From NCBI RefSeq assembly GCF_000427805.1, contig NZ_KE386592.1:92533-156532 (forward strand): a stretch of 64,000 nt of DNA. Reading direction: 5' to 3'. A program made the position numbers and the translations under genes. A model generated the notes under the pieces. It was not told the DNA's origin and did not search any database. It saw only the letters and a program-made list of their open reading frames with translations. Shown here piece after piece: positions 1 to 8,530 of this stretch (positions are counted from its first letter, which is position 1; the number at the start of each line of letters is the position of its first letter). This DNA is from Budvicia aquatica DSM 5075 = ATCC 35567. GTDB taxonomy: Bacteria; Pseudomonadota; Gammaproteobacteria; Enterobacterales; Enterobacteriaceae.

Positions 1-302
1 GCCACGGTGGTTTGAACATGAGGCAGGGCCTCAAATCCGGCATTGCCGTTGACACTTTGGTGGCATGCTACGCAGGGAACTTTTGCGTGGACGCTGTCCT
101 GATAGCTTTCATCCGTAATCAACAGCTTAGCTCCGGACTTATCCGGCGTAACGGCATGAATATCACTGTCACTATGGCAGCGCTGGCACTGGGCGTTAAT
201 GTCTCCGGCGGCCTGAGTATAAAGAGCAAAGGTGAGTAAGCCCAATATCCCGGCGGCACGGAAGATATACCCCAGCCATTTTCCTATTGATACTGTCTTC
301 AT
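1..302 (-). CDS. Membrane-anchored multiheme cytochrome c, 3'-truncated by window edge
   Basis: Fourth gene of the operon that begins with the ammonia-lyase-like gene; its 3' end lies outside the window. About 100 residues are visible. A basic N-terminus is followed by one hydrophobic stretch (about residues 10-32, WLGYIFRAAGILGLLTFALY), which can serve as a signal anchor or uncleaved signal. Two heme c-binding motifs follow: CQRCH at residues 39-43 and CVACH at 77-81, the second preceded by an SVHAKVP segment typical of multiheme quinol-linked cytochromes. I chose the ATG at 302 because the ribosome site GAGGA lies just upstream; an overlapping ATG at 305 is too close to it. The gene starts 10 bases after the tetraheme cytochrome stop. 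Inference: it passes electrons from the quinol pool to the tetraheme cytochrome and the flavin reductase. Whether a cytochrome b domain follows cannot be seen. Confidence 0.75.
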   Translation of the reverse strand, partial: MKTVSIGKWLGYIFRAAGILGLLTFALYTQAAGDINAQCQRCHSDSDIHAVTPDKSGAKLLITDESYQDSVHAKVPCVACHQSVNGNAGFEALPHVQTTV

Positions 303-312
303 CATATCCTCA

Positions 313-744
313 TCATGGTTTCATATTGGGGTATTTGAACAGGTGACAGCTATTGCAATAGACCTTGGATGGTTGATGCTCGCTATGGCATACACTACAA
401 GGCACATCTTTACCGTAGTGAATTGAGTTGTGCGGGTTTGGCTCTGGGTGTGCCTCATCCGATTTTGGCTCGGTCATAGCGGCTATCTGGTCAGTACTTC
501 CGTGACAGGTCAGACAGTTATCGTCGTTAGGTGGCGTGGTTGGGGTTTTAGCGCCGTGGCAGAGCTGACAACTGGCCTGATTACCGGTTGCTTCCAGTGG
601 TTTATGGTAAGGTTTAATAGTGATATCACTGAGCTTTTGCTGAAAGGCTTTACCGTCATTGGCTGGCTCAGCCGTATTCTGAGCCCAGACGGTAAAGCTG
701 AACAGCGCAAGTAAAACAATAGCGATACGTTGATAAATAGACAT
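313..744 (-). CDS. Periplasmic tetraheme cytochrome c (flavocytochrome c heme-domain type)
   Basis: A 143-residue protein with a Sec signal peptide (residues 1-21, ending TVWA-Q) and exactly four CxxCH heme motifs: C59-H63, C77-H81, C116-H120 and C130-H134. Size and heme spacing resemble the N-terminal heme domain of Shewanella flavocytochrome c fumarate reductase, and soluble tetraheme partners of FAD reductases. The adjacent flavoprotein has no heme motif of its own, so this looks like its separate electron-donor subunit: the same machine split over two genes. It lies 15 bases downstream of the reductase and 10 bases upstream of the membrane cytochrome, consistent with one transcript. Motifs and signal are seen directly; the partnership is inferred. 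Confidence 0.88.
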   Translation of the reverse strand: MSIYQRIAIVLLALFSFTVWAQNTAEPANDGKAFQQKLSDITIKPYHKPLEATGNQASCQLCHGAKTPTTPPNDDNCLTCHGSTDQIAAMTEPKSDEAHPEPNPHNSIHYGKDVPCSVCHSEHQPSKVYCNSCHLFKYPNMKP

Positions 745-759
745 AGCTTCTCCCGTTGC

Positions 760-2385
760 TTAGGCGTTGTCTGATGCTGACGTGTTAAACAAAGGGTCGG
801 CAGGTCTGGTGGCAATATGCGCTCCGGCAATCCTCCCCAGCACTAGTCCATCGGCGACGGCACAGCTGCCCAATCGGCTGGCACCATGCGGCCCGCCGGT
901 GACTTCTCCGGCGGCATATAAACCATTAATTGGTTGCCCTGAAATGGAATCGATAACCTGTGCGTTAACGTTGATTTGAACGCCACCCATGGTGTAATGC
1001 ACCTTTGGCCAGACTCGGACGGCAACATAAGGTCCTTGCTCTATTGATATCGCCCGGCTCACATCTTTGCCCATCGGATCTCCGCTGCCTTTCTTTACCG
1101 CAGCGTTATAGACATCGACTTCTTTTTGCAGGTTTTCATAGGGAATAGCGAAGTGATCCGCCAGCTCTTTCAGGGTGTCGAACTGCCAGGCTACGTTATA
1201 TTTGAGTGCACCGGGCAGGCTTTGAGCCTGCTTAGCGCCTTCAAGATTGGTAAAGCAGACCGGATAGACCGGTTTACCTTCAGCATCTCGTTGCGCAAGA
1301 ATGGCATCTTCTCTGGCTTTGCGGTCAGCCAGTTCGTTAGTGAAACGCTTTCCGGTACGGACATCGACGATGATTCCCTGTGGGTAGCCGGCAATGGTAT
1401 TAAATTGGGAAACGTATCCGAAGCCTTTTTCATCAGGAGAGGACCAAGGCCCCAGTTGGATCAGATCCAGCTGTACCGGGGTTGCGCCGATTTTTAACAT
1501 GGCCAGCATGGCTTCTGCCGTTGCCCCTTCATGGTTAGTGGTATCGACATCGGTATTTAGCTGCGGGTCTTGCAGCATACGAAAGCGTAAGTCATTACCA
1601 AAACCACCGCTGCACATGATAACTCCGTGGCGGGCCGCATAGTTTCTGGATGTACCTGACGCTTCATCCGGGAAGCGGTAATCTTCCTTAACCTGAATGC
1701 CGATAACGGTTTGTTTGTTATCCTGAATAAAGGATTCAAACTTGCAGCGTGTTTTAAATATCACCCCTAATTTTTGAGCGGATTCACGCATTGGCATAAT
1801 GATGCCAGCGCCAGAGCTCTCAACGGTTTGTAAGGTCCGAGGAACCGTATGCCCGCCAAAGTGTTGAACAAACGGCTTGTAACGTACGCCATGTTTTAAG
1901 GTGAATTCATAGGCCTCCAGCGTGCCATTAACTAATACGTGGAGGATATCCTGATGATTCAGCCCGCGTCCGGCCTTGAGCATATCTTTAAACATCAGTT
2001 CCGGTGAATCTTCAATGCCGGCCTCTTTTTGCAGCGGTGAACCGGCGACGGCAAATGCGCCGCCGTTAATAGTCGAGTTGCCACCGAATACTGGCATCTT
2101 ATCAATCACCAGTACGCTCAACCCGTGTGATTTTGCCTCCAGTGCGGCGGCCAGACCGGCAAAACCACTGCCGACGATAATCACATCATAAATTTGATGA
2201 AAGCGGGTTCTTCCGCCGGACAGGGTTTCCGGTACATTAATTGTCACTGGAGCAGCATGCCCTGCCTGACTCATTGCCAGCGACATCATGCCACCGGTTG
2301 CTAACAAAGCACTTTTGGTTAAAAAGCGCCGGCGGGTCGGGCTATTAACTTCATCAGGTGGTAATACTTTTTTATCATTACTCAT
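760..2385 (-). CDS. Tat-exported FAD-dependent reductase, urocanate/fumarate reductase family
   Basis: 541 residues from the ATG at 2385, chosen because AAGGA lies 7 bases upstream; the open frame extends further but overlaps the lyase gene. A twin-arginine signal (TRRRFLTK, residues 17-24, cleavage near AGHA-AP at 44) sends it to the periplasm folded with flavin. A Rossmann dinucleotide motif follows (IIVGSGFAGLAAALEA, GSGFAG at 72-77), then the family segments GGNSTINGGAF, RFTNELADRKARED (containing the arginine position used for proton delivery in this family), HYTMGGVQ and GPHGASRLGSCAVADG. There is no CxxCH, unlike Shewanella FccA, and no obvious FMN-binding domain as in UrdA. The family reduces C=C bonds of unsaturated acids (fumarate, urocanate, methacrylate). 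Directly downstream of a lyase that should make an imidazole acrylate, the expected substrate is urocanate or thiourocanate. Family assignment is firm; the substrate is inference. Confidence 0.85.
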   Translation of the reverse strand: MSNDKKVLPPDEVNSPTRRRFLTKSALLATGGMMSLAMSQAGHAAPVTINVPETLSGGRTRFHQIYDVIIVGSGFAGLAAALEAKSHGLSVLVIDKMPVFGGNSTINGGAFAVAGSPLQKEAGIEDSPELMFKDMLKAGRGLNHQDILHVLVNGTLEAYEFTLKHGVRYKPFVQHFGGHTVPRTLQTVESSGAGIIMPMRESAQKLGVIFKTRCKFESFIQDNKQTVIGIQVKEDYRFPDEASGTSRNYAARHGVIMCSGGFGNDLRFRMLQDPQLNTDVDTTNHEGATAEAMLAMLKIGATPVQLDLIQLGPWSSPDEKGFGYVSQFNTIAGYPQGIIVDVRTGKRFTNELADRKAREDAILAQRDAEGKPVYPVCFTNLEGAKQAQSLPGALKYNVAWQFDTLKELADHFAIPYENLQKEVDVYNAAVKKGSGDPMGKDVSRAISIEQGPYVAVRVWPKVHYTMGGVQINVNAQVIDSISGQPINGLYAAGEVTGGPHGASRLGSCAVADGLVLGRIAGAHIATRPADPLFNTSASDNA

Positions 2386-2404
2386 TATCATGTCCTTCAG
2401 ATCT

Positions 2405-4066
2405 TTATTTCTGGCCGCGGTAACCGGCAACAATTTCTGCGCTGTGTTTGATGTCGTCAGTGTAAATTCGGTCCTGATCGACAAAAGGAACCACTTTGCG
2501 ATAGGTCTGATAAAGAGCCTGAGTTTGCTTACTTTGAGCAAGTTGCGGCACTATCTCTTTACGTAAATCGATAGCTTGAGTTGAATGAAGCAGTTCAAGG
2601 CCATAAATCACGGCAATGTTATCGACGATGTGCTGTAAACGCTGAGAGGCATACAGATTGTTGGTGAAGGTATCTTCAATGGTACCGGCCATAACCTGAC
2701 CATCCAGCGAGACCGGGTTAGCCAGATCAACGATTTCTGAGTGAAGTGCCACCTGAGGTTTTTGAATAGCGCCGAAAGCGTGCCCGGCGTTGTCTTTAGC
2801 GGTTAGAAAACGACTCAGGCCGGTAAAGTGATCGTCTGACAGGTGCAGTGTGCGTTGGACGCTGTTATGAGAAAGATGAGCTAACGACAGAGACAGATGT
2901 TCAACGGCCAGTGCCAGCGGTAACGGCTCAAAATTAGCACTCGGGTAAATGGCGCCTTTAATATCTTTGCCCTGTACGTAGTACTGTTTTACCTGACTGT
3001 TATCAGCATATTCCTGTGAGGCATCCAGAATAACCGCCGGGTTATCATCAGAGCTGTTCATCTGTATGGAGAGCATTTGCTGAGCGTTGGCCAGATCGCG
3101 TTTAGCTTCGTTTAAAGCAAAGACGGTGGTGCGGAAGGAGAGAGGATCCTGAAGCGGACGGGTATCATTTTTTTCCCACAGATAGGAGCCGGATAAGGTA
3201 TCGCGAATATCTTTCGCGCTGTCAGCCAGACCGGGGAACGGGCGAACGGCAATGTTCTGTGGTAACACCGGAGAAATATTGCCGTTCAGTCCTTCGAGAC
3301 TCATGGCGAACACGAGCGGAGTGATATCGATAATCTGCTGAGCATTCATAATCGCTTTAGCAGAATAGGCGGTCGATATAGCATTGGTCGATAGGATTGA
3401 TAGCGCATCTTTGCCTATCGGATCCAGCGGTGTAATTCCTGCTTTGTTCAGGGCTTCGGCCGCGGGGATGACTTTGTCATTCACTATTACTCGCCATTCA
3501 CCCATCATGGCATCACCAATATGAGAGGCCAGAGTAATATCGGCTTCACCGACAGAGCCACGGGAAGGGACTACCGGCGTGATACCTTGATTAAGGAACT
3601 TCTCATACAGTTCAGCCACGTAGGGTTGGGCTCCCGTCGCGCCAGTCAGCATGGTGTTTAAACGGATCACCATGGCTAAGCGCACCATATCAACCGGCAT
3701 ATCGGGTCCAACACCGGCACCGTGAGCGCGTAATGCATTACGGTTAAAGGCTTTTGACGCCTCCATCACTTCCGGGCTGAGCTTTCCATGGGCATCAAAC
3801 AAGGATTTGTCTTTGTTTAAGCCAACGCCGACGGTTAATCCATACACCGGAACGCCTTGTTCAGCCGCCAGCATCAGCAGCTGATTTGATTTTTTCATCC
3901 GTTCCATTGCGGCCGGATCGATACGAACATGTTTCCCCTGTGACGCAACGGCCCACGCATCGGTAACGGTGAGATTGTGGCCGTTGAGGACCAGTGATTC
4001 CTGTGCCATTAGGCAGCCGCTAAATAACGAGCCGGCAATAAGTGTTATCGCTGTATAGTTTTTCAT
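2405..4066 (-). CDS. Exported HAL/PAL-superfamily lyase lacking the MIO triad; candidate ergothionase-like betaine lyase
   Basis: 553 residues, homologous along its length to histidine ammonia-lyase. Visible landmarks are VYGLTVGVG (catalytic Tyr region), SRGSVG, QDPLSFRT, NSSDDNPAV and ANFEPLPLALA. Where HutH has SVGASGDLAP, this protein has SVGEADITLASH: residues 174-176 are Glu-Ala-Asp instead of the Ala-Ser-Gly that cyclises into the MIO electrophile. Normal MIO-dependent ammonia elimination is therefore not expected. From memory of the literature, ergothionase of Treponema denticola is a MIO-independent member of this superfamily that eliminates trimethylamine. The N-terminus (residues 1-21) is a signal peptide; LFSG-C could be a lipobox and LMA-Q a signal peptidase I site. 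That is unusual, because HutH is cytoplasmic. First gene of the operon, with the reductase starting 20 bases after its stop. Family is sure; the reaction is inference. Confidence 0.8.
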   Translation of the reverse strand: MKNYTAITLIAGSLFSGCLMAQESLVLNGHNLTVTDAWAVASQGKHVRIDPAAMERMKKSNQLLMLAAEQGVPVYGLTVGVGLNKDKSLFDAHGKLSPEVMEASKAFNRNALRAHGAGVGPDMPVDMVRLAMVIRLNTMLTGATGAQPYVAELYEKFLNQGITPVVPSRGSVGEADITLASHIGDAMMGEWRVIVNDKVIPAAEALNKAGITPLDPIGKDALSILSTNAISTAYSAKAIMNAQQIIDITPLVFAMSLEGLNGNISPVLPQNIAVRPFPGLADSAKDIRDTLSGSYLWEKNDTRPLQDPLSFRTTVFALNEAKRDLANAQQMLSIQMNSSDDNPAVILDASQEYADNSQVKQYYVQGKDIKGAIYPSANFEPLPLALAVEHLSLSLAHLSHNSVQRTLHLSDDHFTGLSRFLTAKDNAGHAFGAIQKPQVALHSEIVDLANPVSLDGQVMAGTIEDTFTNNLYASQRLQHIVDNIAVIYGLELLHSTQAIDLRKEIVPQLAQSKQTQALYQTYRKVVPFVDQDRIYTDDIKHSAEIVAGYRGQK

Positions 4067-4267
4067 TTTTATTTCCCATAATAAAGTTATGGGTATTCTA
4101 AGTATTTATAGGTAGACGGACTTAGAAGCAGTGGGCACATCAGAGGGGCGGATTTTTGATATATCGTAAAAAAAAGATAAGGCTAAATAATCATCACATG
4201 TTTGTTAATGATTGTTGGCACAATGGTTATTGAGTATGAGGAAATGAGCGGGGGGCGATTTTGTTAT
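4067..4267. promoter_or_regulatory. Upstream region of the lyase/reductase operon
   Basis: Non-coding stretch between the lyase ATG (4066) and the hairpin behind darP. It is AT-rich near the gene and must hold the operon promoter. On the minus strand I see a possible -10 in the TATAAATACT stretch (about 4099-4108) and a single good FNR half-site (ATCAA within 4156-4169), but neither is convincing alone. The ribosome site is GGGAA just before the ATG. Confidence 0.4.
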
Positions 4268-4299
4268 TGCGTTATCCCGCTATGGTACGGGATAACGCA
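4268..4299 (-). terminator. Perfect 12-bp hairpin behind darP
   Basis: TGCGTTATCCCG and CGGGATAACGCA pair perfectly around an 8-base loop. It lies 28 bases after the darP stop, read on the minus strand. The following sequence is only moderately T-rich, so it may be a weak intrinsic terminator or an mRNA 3'-end stabiliser. It separates darP from the respiratory operon. Confidence 0.55.
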
Positions 4300-4326
4300 G
4301 ACCATAATAAATGAGTTGAGGAAGAG

Positions 4327-4884
4327 TTACTCTTCTATATTCTCGGCTAACTCGCGCAGATAATGAAAAATCTGGCGATAGGTTTTTGGCGGTTTATTCG
4401 CCGAACGCTCTTTCTGAGCCTGACGCACCAGTGAACGTAATTGTTGACGGTCAGCGTGAGGATAAAGCTCCAGCACGGTGGTAATGGCATCATCTCCGCC
4501 ATCCAGCAGGCGGTCGCGTAAATTTTCCAGTTTATGGAACAGGGAAATTTGCTGGTTATGGCGGTTATTTAGCTTATCCAATGCCGTCTGAATAGGTTCG
4601 ACATCGCTGGAGCGCAGCATTTTACCAATCAGTTGAAGCTGACGACGGCGGCCTTCTTTTTTAATACGTTGGGCTAGTTCGACGGCAGCACGTAGATCTT
4701 CATCCAGCGGAATACGGTCCAGTGCATTTTTCCCCAGATCCACTAATTCAGCACCAAGATCTTTTAGGGCTTCAGCATCGCGTTTAATTTCACTTTTACT
4801 GACCCAAATAATCTCGTCATCTTCCTGTTCATCTTTAGGGAGATCGTTATCTTGCCATTCGCTGTCGCTATCGAATTTATTCAT
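4327..4884 (-). CDS. darP: Ribosome-associated protein DarP (YjgA)
   Basis: 185 residues from the ATG at 4884, close to E. coli DarP/YjgA along its whole length. Shared blocks include [36 protein letters not shown] and [19 protein letters not shown]. The family associates with late 50S ribosomal assembly intermediates and promotes peptidyl transferase centre maturation in the cytoplasm. The acidic N-terminus ([16 protein letters not shown]) is typical. The frame is open 14 codons further upstream, but that extension runs into an ERIC-like repeat and has no homology, so I reject it. Divergent from pmbA, as in E. coli. Confidence 0.93.
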   Translation of the reverse strand: MNKFDSDSEWQDNDLPKDEQEDDEIIWVSKSEIKRDAEALKDLGAELVDLGKNALDRIPLDEDLRAAVELAQRIKKEGRRRQLQLIGKMLRSSDVEPIQTALDKLNNRHNQQISLFHKLENLRDRLLDGGDDAITTVLELYPHADRQQLRSLVRQAQKERSANKPPKTYRQIFHYLRELAENIEE

Positions 4885-4904
4885 ATGTTTACTTAACCTA
4901 AATA

Positions 4905-4962
4905 GGGTATACCTGTCATATTCCAAGTTGCAGGTGCGCTGGTCGCGTTCCTACAATGGGTA
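4905..4962. repeat. Shortened ERIC-like element
   Basis: The ends match the ERIC/IRU family: GGTATACCTGTCATATTCCAAGTTGCAG on the left and a TACAATGGGTA end on the right. The central part found in the full element at 47974-48100 is missing. It sits in the darP/pmbA divergent region, just upstream of the chosen darP start. Confidence 0.5.
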
Positions 4963-5250
4963 TTAATTAATCTGTTTTTGTTCTATCCGTTATATCTTTC
5001 GTCTTTCACATTGTCGCTCTCTTACTGCAAATTCAATGACTTTGGATATACCATTAGACAGACAAGGCCTAAACAAGCTCAAGTTACTGCCAGAAGCCGT
5101 TATTTAGGATCGATATATTTACTATTAATCTTAACAGGTAGTTGGCTTTCTGCGAAATCATGTCTCTGATTCTCCGCATTCTGTTGCCTGCTGTAACGCC
5201 AATTACTTTAGCAGCAGATCCTGTTAAACTTTGTTCAATCTTTTTTATTG

Positions 5251-6612
5251 ATGATGGCAGAACCCAAGACAATGAATATAGTTACCCAAGTTACAGAGCA
5301 ACGCAAAATGCTTGAGCAGGCCGTTGCTCAGGCACTGGAGCTCGCAGGAGCCGCATCTGATGCTGCCGAAGTTGCAATTACTAAGTCTACCGGTATCGGC
5401 GTCACTACTCGTTTCGGCGAAGTTGAAAACGTGGAGTTTAACAGCGATGGTGCTTTAGGCATTACTGTTTATTATCAACAACGCAAAGGGAATGCGTCAT
5501 CAACTGATTTAAGCCCCGATGCCATTGCCCGTGCGGTTCAGGCTGCGCTGGATATTGCCCGCTATACGTCACCGGATCCCTATTCAGGGCTTGGTGAGCG
5601 CGAACTGATGGCTTTTGAGGCTCCCGATCTGGATCTTTTCTATCCGACAGAGCTGGATGCTGAAAAATTTATCAAACAGGCATCTATTGCTGAGCAAACT
5701 GCGTTGCAGATTGATAAGCGTATTACTAACAGTGAAGGCGGCAGCTATAACAGCCATTATGGCATTAAAGTTTATGGTAACAGCCACGGTATGTTACAGA
5801 GCTATTGTTCCAGCCGTCATTCTCTCTCATGCTGCGTAATTGCTGAACATAACGGCGAGATGGAGCGTGATTATGCGTATACCATCGCCCGTGATGTGAA
5901 TGATTTAGAGACCGCAGAGTGGGTCGGACAGGAGTGTGCCCGCCGTACGCTGTCCCGTTTAGATGCGCGTAAGTTACCGACAATGAAAGCGCCAATTATG
6001 TTTTCGTCTGAGGTAGCAACCGGGCTGTTTGGACATTTAGTTTCGGCTATCAGCGGCGGTAATATTTATCGTAAATCGTCCTTTTTACTTGACCACCTAG
6101 GTCAGCAGATTCTGCCCGACTGGCTGACGATTACTGAGTATCCCCATTTATTAAAGGGCCTGGCTTCAACTCCGTTTGATAGCGAAGGTATTCGTACTCA
6201 GCAGCGTGATATTGTCAAAGCCGGTGTTTTAGAAACCTACTTGCTGACCAGCTATTCTGCCCGCAAGCTGAATATGACAAATACCGGTCATGCCGGCGGT
6301 ATTCATAACTGGCGGATCCCGGGGCAGGGTAATGACTTTAATGCGATGCTGAAGCAGATGGACCGCGGGCTGTTGGTTACGGAGCTTATGGGGCAGGGCG
6401 TGAGTACTGTGACGGGCGATTATTCTCGCGGCGCAGCCGGTTTCTGGGTTGAGAACGGTGAGATTCAATATCCGGTGAGTGAAGTGACCATTGCCGGTAA
6501 TCTCAAAGAGATGTTACGAAACATTGTGACGATGGGTAATGATATTGAAACTCGCAGTAATATCCAATGTGGTTCGGTGCTGCTTGAAGAGATGAAGATA
6601 GCCGGTGAATAA
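5251..6612 (+). CDS. pmbA: Metalloprotease TldE/PmbA
   Basis: About 453 residues, very close to E. coli PmbA (TldE). Shared blocks are [70 protein letters not shown] and the C-terminal [19 protein letters not shown] segment. TldE is the non-catalytic partner of the TldD zinc protease. The heterodimer processes the microcin B17 precursor, degrades the CcdA antitoxin and trims modified peptides in the cytoplasm. tldD is not in the window. Two adjacent ATGs (5251, 5254) are possible starts; no strong ribosome site distinguishes them, and the next ATG at 5272 would also give a plausible protein. Confidence 0.95.
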   Translation: MMAEPKTMNIVTQVTEQRKMLEQAVAQALELAGAASDAAEVAITKSTGIGVTTRFGEVENVEFNSDGALGITVYYQQRKGNASSTDLSPDAIARAVQAALDIARYTSPDPYSGLGERELMAFEAPDLDLFYPTELDAEKFIKQASIAEQTALQIDKRITNSEGGSYNSHYGIKVYGNSHGMLQSYCSSRHSLSCCVIAEHNGEMERDYAYTIARDVNDLETAEWVGQECARRTLSRLDARKLPTMKAPIMFSSEVATGLFGHLVSAISGGNIYRKSSFLLDHLGQQILPDWLTITEYPHLLKGLASTPFDSEGIRTQQRDIVKAGVLETYLLTSYSARKLNMTNTGHAGGIHNWRIPGQGNDFNAMLKQMDRGLLVTELMGQGVSTVTGDYSRGAAGFWVENGEIQYPVSEVTIAGNLKEMLRNIVTMGNDIETRSNIQCGSVLLEEMKIAGE

Positions 6613-6660
6613 AACGCTTTATTTTGGATAGGGTGTGAGTTATTTAAACGGTGAAATAAA

Positions 6661-6693
6661 AAACAGACTTCAATAACCGAAGTCTGTTTTTTT
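6661..6693. terminator. Bidirectional terminator between pmbA and rnk
   Basis: AAACAGACTTC and GAAGTCTGTTT form an 11-bp perfect stem with loop AATAACC. A T-run follows on the plus strand, and the A-rich left flank gives one on the minus strand. It serves the convergent pmbA and rnk genes. Confidence 0.88.
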
Positions 6694-6744
6694 ATGCTGA
6701 AATGAAAAGCATCTTTAGCTATCAAATATCCGTGTCAGGATAGA

Positions 6745-7152
6745 TTAGCGATACTCACCGGCAGCTTCCGGCTGATACAGTAACTCCAGTACTTTAATCT
6801 TAGCAACGGTGTCATTTGGCAGATGCCAGCTGATATTGTCACCAACGCGCAGGCCAAGCAGCGCAGCACCAATGGGTGCCATAACTGAAATTTGTTCACT
6901 GCTGTCTTTCAGTGCATTAGGGAATACAAGAGTTCGCACGCGCTCTTCCTGATTACTCAGGTCAATAAAGCGCACTCGGCTGTTCATTGTGACGACATCA
7001 GCCGGAATTTTTTCAGGCGCAACGATTTCTGCCCGATCGATTTCTGAATTGAGCGCTTGTGCCACCGGTGATGAAGCGAATTCAGGGTGTTCAAGCAACA
7101 TATCGATACGCTCTGCATCCAGTTCATTGATGATTATGGCGGGTTTAAGCAT
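6745..7152 (-). CDS. rnk: Regulator of nucleoside diphosphate kinase Rnk
   Basis: 135 residues matching E. coli Rnk: an N-terminal coiled segment ([18 protein letters not shown]), then a GreA/GreB-like C-terminal domain with [37 protein letters not shown] and YQPEAAGEY. Rnk binds RNA polymerase near the secondary channel without the long coiled-coil of GreA and affects Ndk and nucleotide levels. In E. coli it lies away from rapZ; here it is directly downstream of rapZ, separated by a strong terminator, so it is probably its own transcript. Confidence 0.93.
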   Translation of the reverse strand: MLKPAIIINELDAERIDMLLEHPEFASSPVAQALNSEIDRAEIVAPEKIPADVVTMNSRVRFIDLSNQEERVRTLVFPNALKDSSEQISVMAPIGAALLGLRVGDNISWHLPNDTVAKIKVLELLYQPEAAGEYR

Positions 7153-7275
7153 ACATCACTCCGATATTATCTTTGATTAGAAGAATCCCATCTAATTTTG
7201 TTTTTCCACTCCGCCGATCTCCAACGCATTTGGCTATCAGCGGCTCATATAAAAAATCTATCGAACAAAACAAAA

Positions 7276-7298
7276 CCCCCGCAGGTAAAATGCGGGGG
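7276..7298 (-). terminator. Rho-independent terminator behind rapZ
   Basis: CCCCCGCA and TGCGGGGG make an 8-bp GC-rich stem with a 7-base loop. Read on the minus strand it is followed by TTTTGTTTTG. It ends the rpoN-ptsN-rapZ transcript before rnk. The stretch 7299-7466 between it and rapZ holds no gene; an npr gene would be expected here by analogy with E. coli. Confidence 0.85.
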
Positions 7299-7466
7299 CT
7301 TAAAAACGTTTATTGCCCGATATTAATAGAAATAATATAAAAGAAAGAGATCTGGATCACGACCTGCAATTTCTATTTTTCGACATTAAGTACAAATATC
7401 AGACTACATGTCGTCAATCATATCAGCAAAGTTACAGGATAGCCAATAGCCGGTCTCTATCCGTTA

Positions 7467-8336
7467 TTAGCTGTTTTTACCGTCATTTTTTCGTTTTTCT
7501 AACGTACGGTGACGCGATTGCACGTTTTTACCCCGAGAACGGAAGTAGTCAGCCAGCTGTTCTGCAACGTAGACAGAACGGTGTTTACCGCCGGTACAGC
7601 CAATAGCCACGGTCAAATAGCTGCGGTTGTTGGTTTCCAGCATCGGTAGCCACTGTTCAAGGTAGCTTCTGGTCTGATAAATAAAGTTATGTACTTCAGT
7701 ATGGCGATCGAGGAATGAAGCCACCGGTTTATCAAGGCCGGTCATCGGACGTAGTTTCGGATCCCAGTGCGGATTGGGCAGGAAACGTACGTCAAACACG
7801 TAGTCGGCATCAATAGGAATACCGTGTTTAAAACCGAAAGACTCAAACACCATCGTCAGTTCACGTTCGCGCTTACCTAACAGGCGAGTTCTTAGCATTT
7901 CAGCTAACTCATGAACCGACATCTCAGCGGTATCAATGATTAAGTCAGCCCGTGAACGCAGCGGTTCAAGCAACAGGTTTTCTTCATCAATCGCGCTTTC
8001 TAATGAGAGGTTTTTATTAGATAGCGGATGCAAACGCCGGGTGTCGCTATAGCGTCTGATTAAGGTATTACGGTCAGCATCAAGAAACAGTAACTGTGGA
8101 GAGAAGTTACTCGGTAAGTTATTGAGTACTTCTTCCAGAATTTCTGGTGTTTCAGGCAGATTACGTACGTCAACGCTGACCGCCGCTGAGATATTGCGCT
8201 CAGCTAAGGTTTCGGCCAATTGTGGCAATAAGACAACCGGTAAGTTGTCGACACAGTAGAAGCCCATGTCTTCTAATGCGCGTAATGCAACAGATTTTCC
8301 TGAGCCTGAACGGCCGCTGACAATCATCAGCACCAT
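7467..8336 (-). CDS. rapZ: RNase adapter protein RapZ
   Basis: 289 residues with a Walker A motif at residues 8-15 (GRSGSGKS) and the conserved C-terminal domain with [18 protein letters not shown] and [16 protein letters not shown]. RapZ binds glucosamine-6-phosphate and the sRNA GlmZ and guides RNase E to cleave GlmZ, lowering GlmS synthesis. It also has nucleotide-binding activity. It starts at MVLMIVSG, as in E. coli. It lies 194 bases downstream of ptsN; in E. coli npr follows it, but none is found here. Confidence 0.95.
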   Translation of the reverse strand: MVLMIVSGRSGSGKSVALRALEDMGFYCVDNLPVVLLPQLAETLAERNISAAVSVDVRNLPETPEILEEVLNNLPSNFSPQLLFLDADRNTLIRRYSDTRRLHPLSNKNLSLESAIDEENLLLEPLRSRADLIIDTAEMSVHELAEMLRTRLLGKRERELTMVFESFGFKHGIPIDADYVFDVRFLPNPHWDPKLRPMTGLDKPVASFLDRHTEVHNFIYQTRSYLEQWLPMLETNNRSYLTVAIGCTGGKHRSVYVAEQLADYFRSRGKNVQSRHRTLEKRKNDGKNS

Positions 8337-8530
8337 GTTGCTACTCCCCTTGATAATCGCTATACGATCTTAAATTCTAAATTCAATTTATGCTGGCAAT
8401 GTTGGATTTCGGCTTATGTTATCAGGTTATGTCGATTCTAGTTATTACCAGCCTAATCAGCAGTCACAACAACGTCCATTGCGCGTTCATGTTCACAACA
8501 TGGTAATGACGTTAACATGAACCTTAATTT

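Noticed and set aside
2386..2541. Longer start for the flavin reductase
   Set aside because: It would overlap the lyase gene by over 130 bases and bury the Tat signal; the ATG at 2385 has a good ribosome site and places RRRFLTK near the N-terminus.
4156..4169. FNR-like site upstream of the lyase operon
   Set aside because: Only one half (ATCAA) matches; the other half differs in three of five positions. Kept as a remark, not a call.
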